Shown here: positions 12,840 through 13,653 of the stretch, piece by piece | Numbering within the stretch: the first letter of the stretch is position 1 | Layout: each line of letters starts with the position of its first letter | Source of the DNA: Coriobacteriia bacterium | Lineage (GTDB): Bacteria > Actinomycetota > Coriobacteriia > Anaerosomatales > JAENZW01 | Reading direction: 5' to 3' | Length of the DNA stretch: 13,653 nt | NCBI GenBank assembly: GCA_029858605.1 | Contig: JAOUET010000029.1 | Coordinates: forward strand, 1-13,653 | Program-made: the position numbers and the translations under genes | Notes under the pieces: generated by a model | The model's input: only the letters and a program-made list of their open reading frames with translations | What the model was told of the DNA's origin: nothing | The model's database searches: none

Positions 12840-13653
12840 ATGACCGCGATCAGCAAGACGGCAGAGGCCAAGCTGGCCGAGGTATTCGGCGACCGTTTGC
12901 GGACCGACCGCGTGGAACGAAAGGCATACTCGTTCGACATCGGGGCGATGCCCAAGCTGGTGAGACCTTTCGTCCCAACAGGTGTTGCAGGAGCGGTCGT
13001 TCGCCCCAGAACGGAGGACGAGATCGTCGCGCTCATGTCGGTGGCGTGTTCCGAGGGCCTACACATCGTCCCGCGTGGCTGGGCGACCTCCGGCTATGGT
13101 GGCGTTCTGCCTTCTGAAGGCGCGGTCGTCGTGGACATGTCGGGGATGAGAGACGTCGTCGGCGTGAACATCAAGGAGATGACGGTCACGGTCGAAGCGG
13201 CTGCAGTATGGGAGCAGATTGAGCGCGAACTCGAGAAGGACGGGCTCGCGCTTCGACTGTACCCGTCGTCTAGTCCGAGTTCGAGTGCTGCGGGTTGGCT
13301 TGCCCAGGGAGGATCGGGTTTCGGCTCCTACGAGTACGGCACCTTCAAGGAGAACGTGGTGTCGGCGAGACTCGTCCGACCCACGGGCGAGGTTGCGGAG
13401 GTCGAGGGCCGAGACCTCCTGGATCAAGTCGCGGATGCGGAGGGCATCACGGGAATCATCACGGAGCTAACCGTGAGAATCCGCCCCCTTGAGAGAGAGG
13501 TACACAAGGCGATAGCGTTCGACGACGTGCGCGCGATGGCCGAAGCCCTTGAGGCGGTTTCTGAAGAGTACCTGCCGATCTGGTCGATAACGTTCCTCAA
13601 TCCCGAGTCCGTTCGGCTGAAGAAACAACTCCCGCACCGTCACGCCCATCCAT
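12840..13653 (+). CDS. FAD-binding oxidoreductase of the GlcD / D-lactate dehydrogenase (VAO) family, N-terminal part
   Basis: The first 271 codons are present and the frame runs open off the right edge. The PCMH-type FAD domain begins near residue 52 with AVVRPRTEDEIVALM. The pyrophosphate-binding loop is VPRGWATSGYGG (78-89), a variant of the usual PRGGGTS. VTVEAAAVWEQIERELEKDG (116-135), PSSSPSSSAAGWLAQGGSGFGSYEYG (142-167) and VRPTGEV follow in the family order. Members oxidise 2-hydroxy acids such as glycolate or D-lactate and in anaerobes are often fused to a C-terminal Fe-S domain, which would lie beyond this window. The ATG at 12840 has GAGGA about 11 bases and GGA about 5 bases upstream, a modest site. 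It is probably controlled by the twin palindromes upstream. The substrate is not determined. Confidence 0.85.
   Translation, partial: MTAISKTAEAKLAEVFGDRLRTDRVERKAYSFDIGAMPKLVRPFVPTGVAGAVVRPRTEDEIVALMSVACSEGLHIVPRGWATSGYGGVLPSEGAVVVDMSGMRDVVGVNIKEMTVTVEAAAVWEQIERELEKDGLALRLYPSSSPSSSAAGWLAQGGSGFGSYEYGTFKENVVSARLVRPTGEVAEVEGRDLLDQVADAEGITGIITELTVRIRPLEREVHKAIAFDDVRAMAEALEAVSEEYLPIWSITFLNPESVRLKKQLPHRHAHP

Noticed and set aside
1..13653. tRNA or rRNA genes, CRISPR arrays, insertion sequences, phage or toxin-antitoxin modules.
   Set aside because: No clover-leaf signatures, regularly spaced repeats, transposase motifs or terminal inverted repeats were seen; a nearby tRNA-Sec gene in the non-coding stretch was looked for and not recognised.

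Overview
The window comes from a high-GC, Gram-positive-type bacterium, most probably an anaerobic or microaerobic Actinomycetota (Coriobacteriia-like). This rests on base composition, strong AGGAGG-type ribosome binding sites, a ferrochelatase/HemY pair of the coproporphyrin-pathway type and a Tat-exported hydrogenase. The lineage is inferred, not proven.

Layout. Positions 1-2039 (+) hold the end of a ferrochelatase gene and a translationally coupled flavoprotein porphyrinogen oxidase, both in late haem synthesis. An inositol-monophosphatase family gene (2074-2898, -) and a one-piece transketolase (2979-4889, +) diverge from a short 80-bp gap. From 4918 to 10769, all on the minus strand, lies a hydrogenase locus. 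In transcription order it reads: Tat-exported small subunit, large subunit, di-haem cytochrome b, a HemN/HemW-family radical SAM protein, and the hydrogenase maturation protease. A roughly 530-bp stretch with no convincing gene follows, then two small plus-strand genes (a 67-aa hypothetical protein and a DUF2249 protein), a convergent HAD phosphatase (-), and the start of an FAD-linked oxidase (+) that runs off the end.

The main result is that the hydrogenase large subunit does not end where a conventional ORF caller stops it. The in-frame TGA at 7945-7947 falls exactly at the first cysteine of the C-terminal nickel-binding DPCxxC motif. Reading through it gives FDP-U-IGCAVH, a 20-residue tail and a TAG stop one base before the cytochrome b start. 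A perfect 7-bp hairpin with a 6-nt loop begins 11 nt after the TGA, as expected of a bacterial SECIS element. The small subunit carries a cysteine where standard [NiFe] enzymes have proline at the medial cluster, the substitution seen in [NiFeSe] hydrogenases. The locus therefore looks like a membrane-anchored, selenocysteine-containing [NiFeSe] uptake hydrogenase. It comes with its own cytochrome b quinone link, its endopeptidase and, unusually, a haem-type radical SAM protein.

A second point of interest is the 205-bp gap between the HAD gene and the FAD oxidase. It holds two copies of a G-tract palindrome (GATACCC-N4-GGGTATC type), 35 bp apart and overlapping a plausible promoter. This resembles operators of the CsoR/RcnR/CstR repressor family. 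Several gene ends carry GC-rich hairpins without a T-tract.
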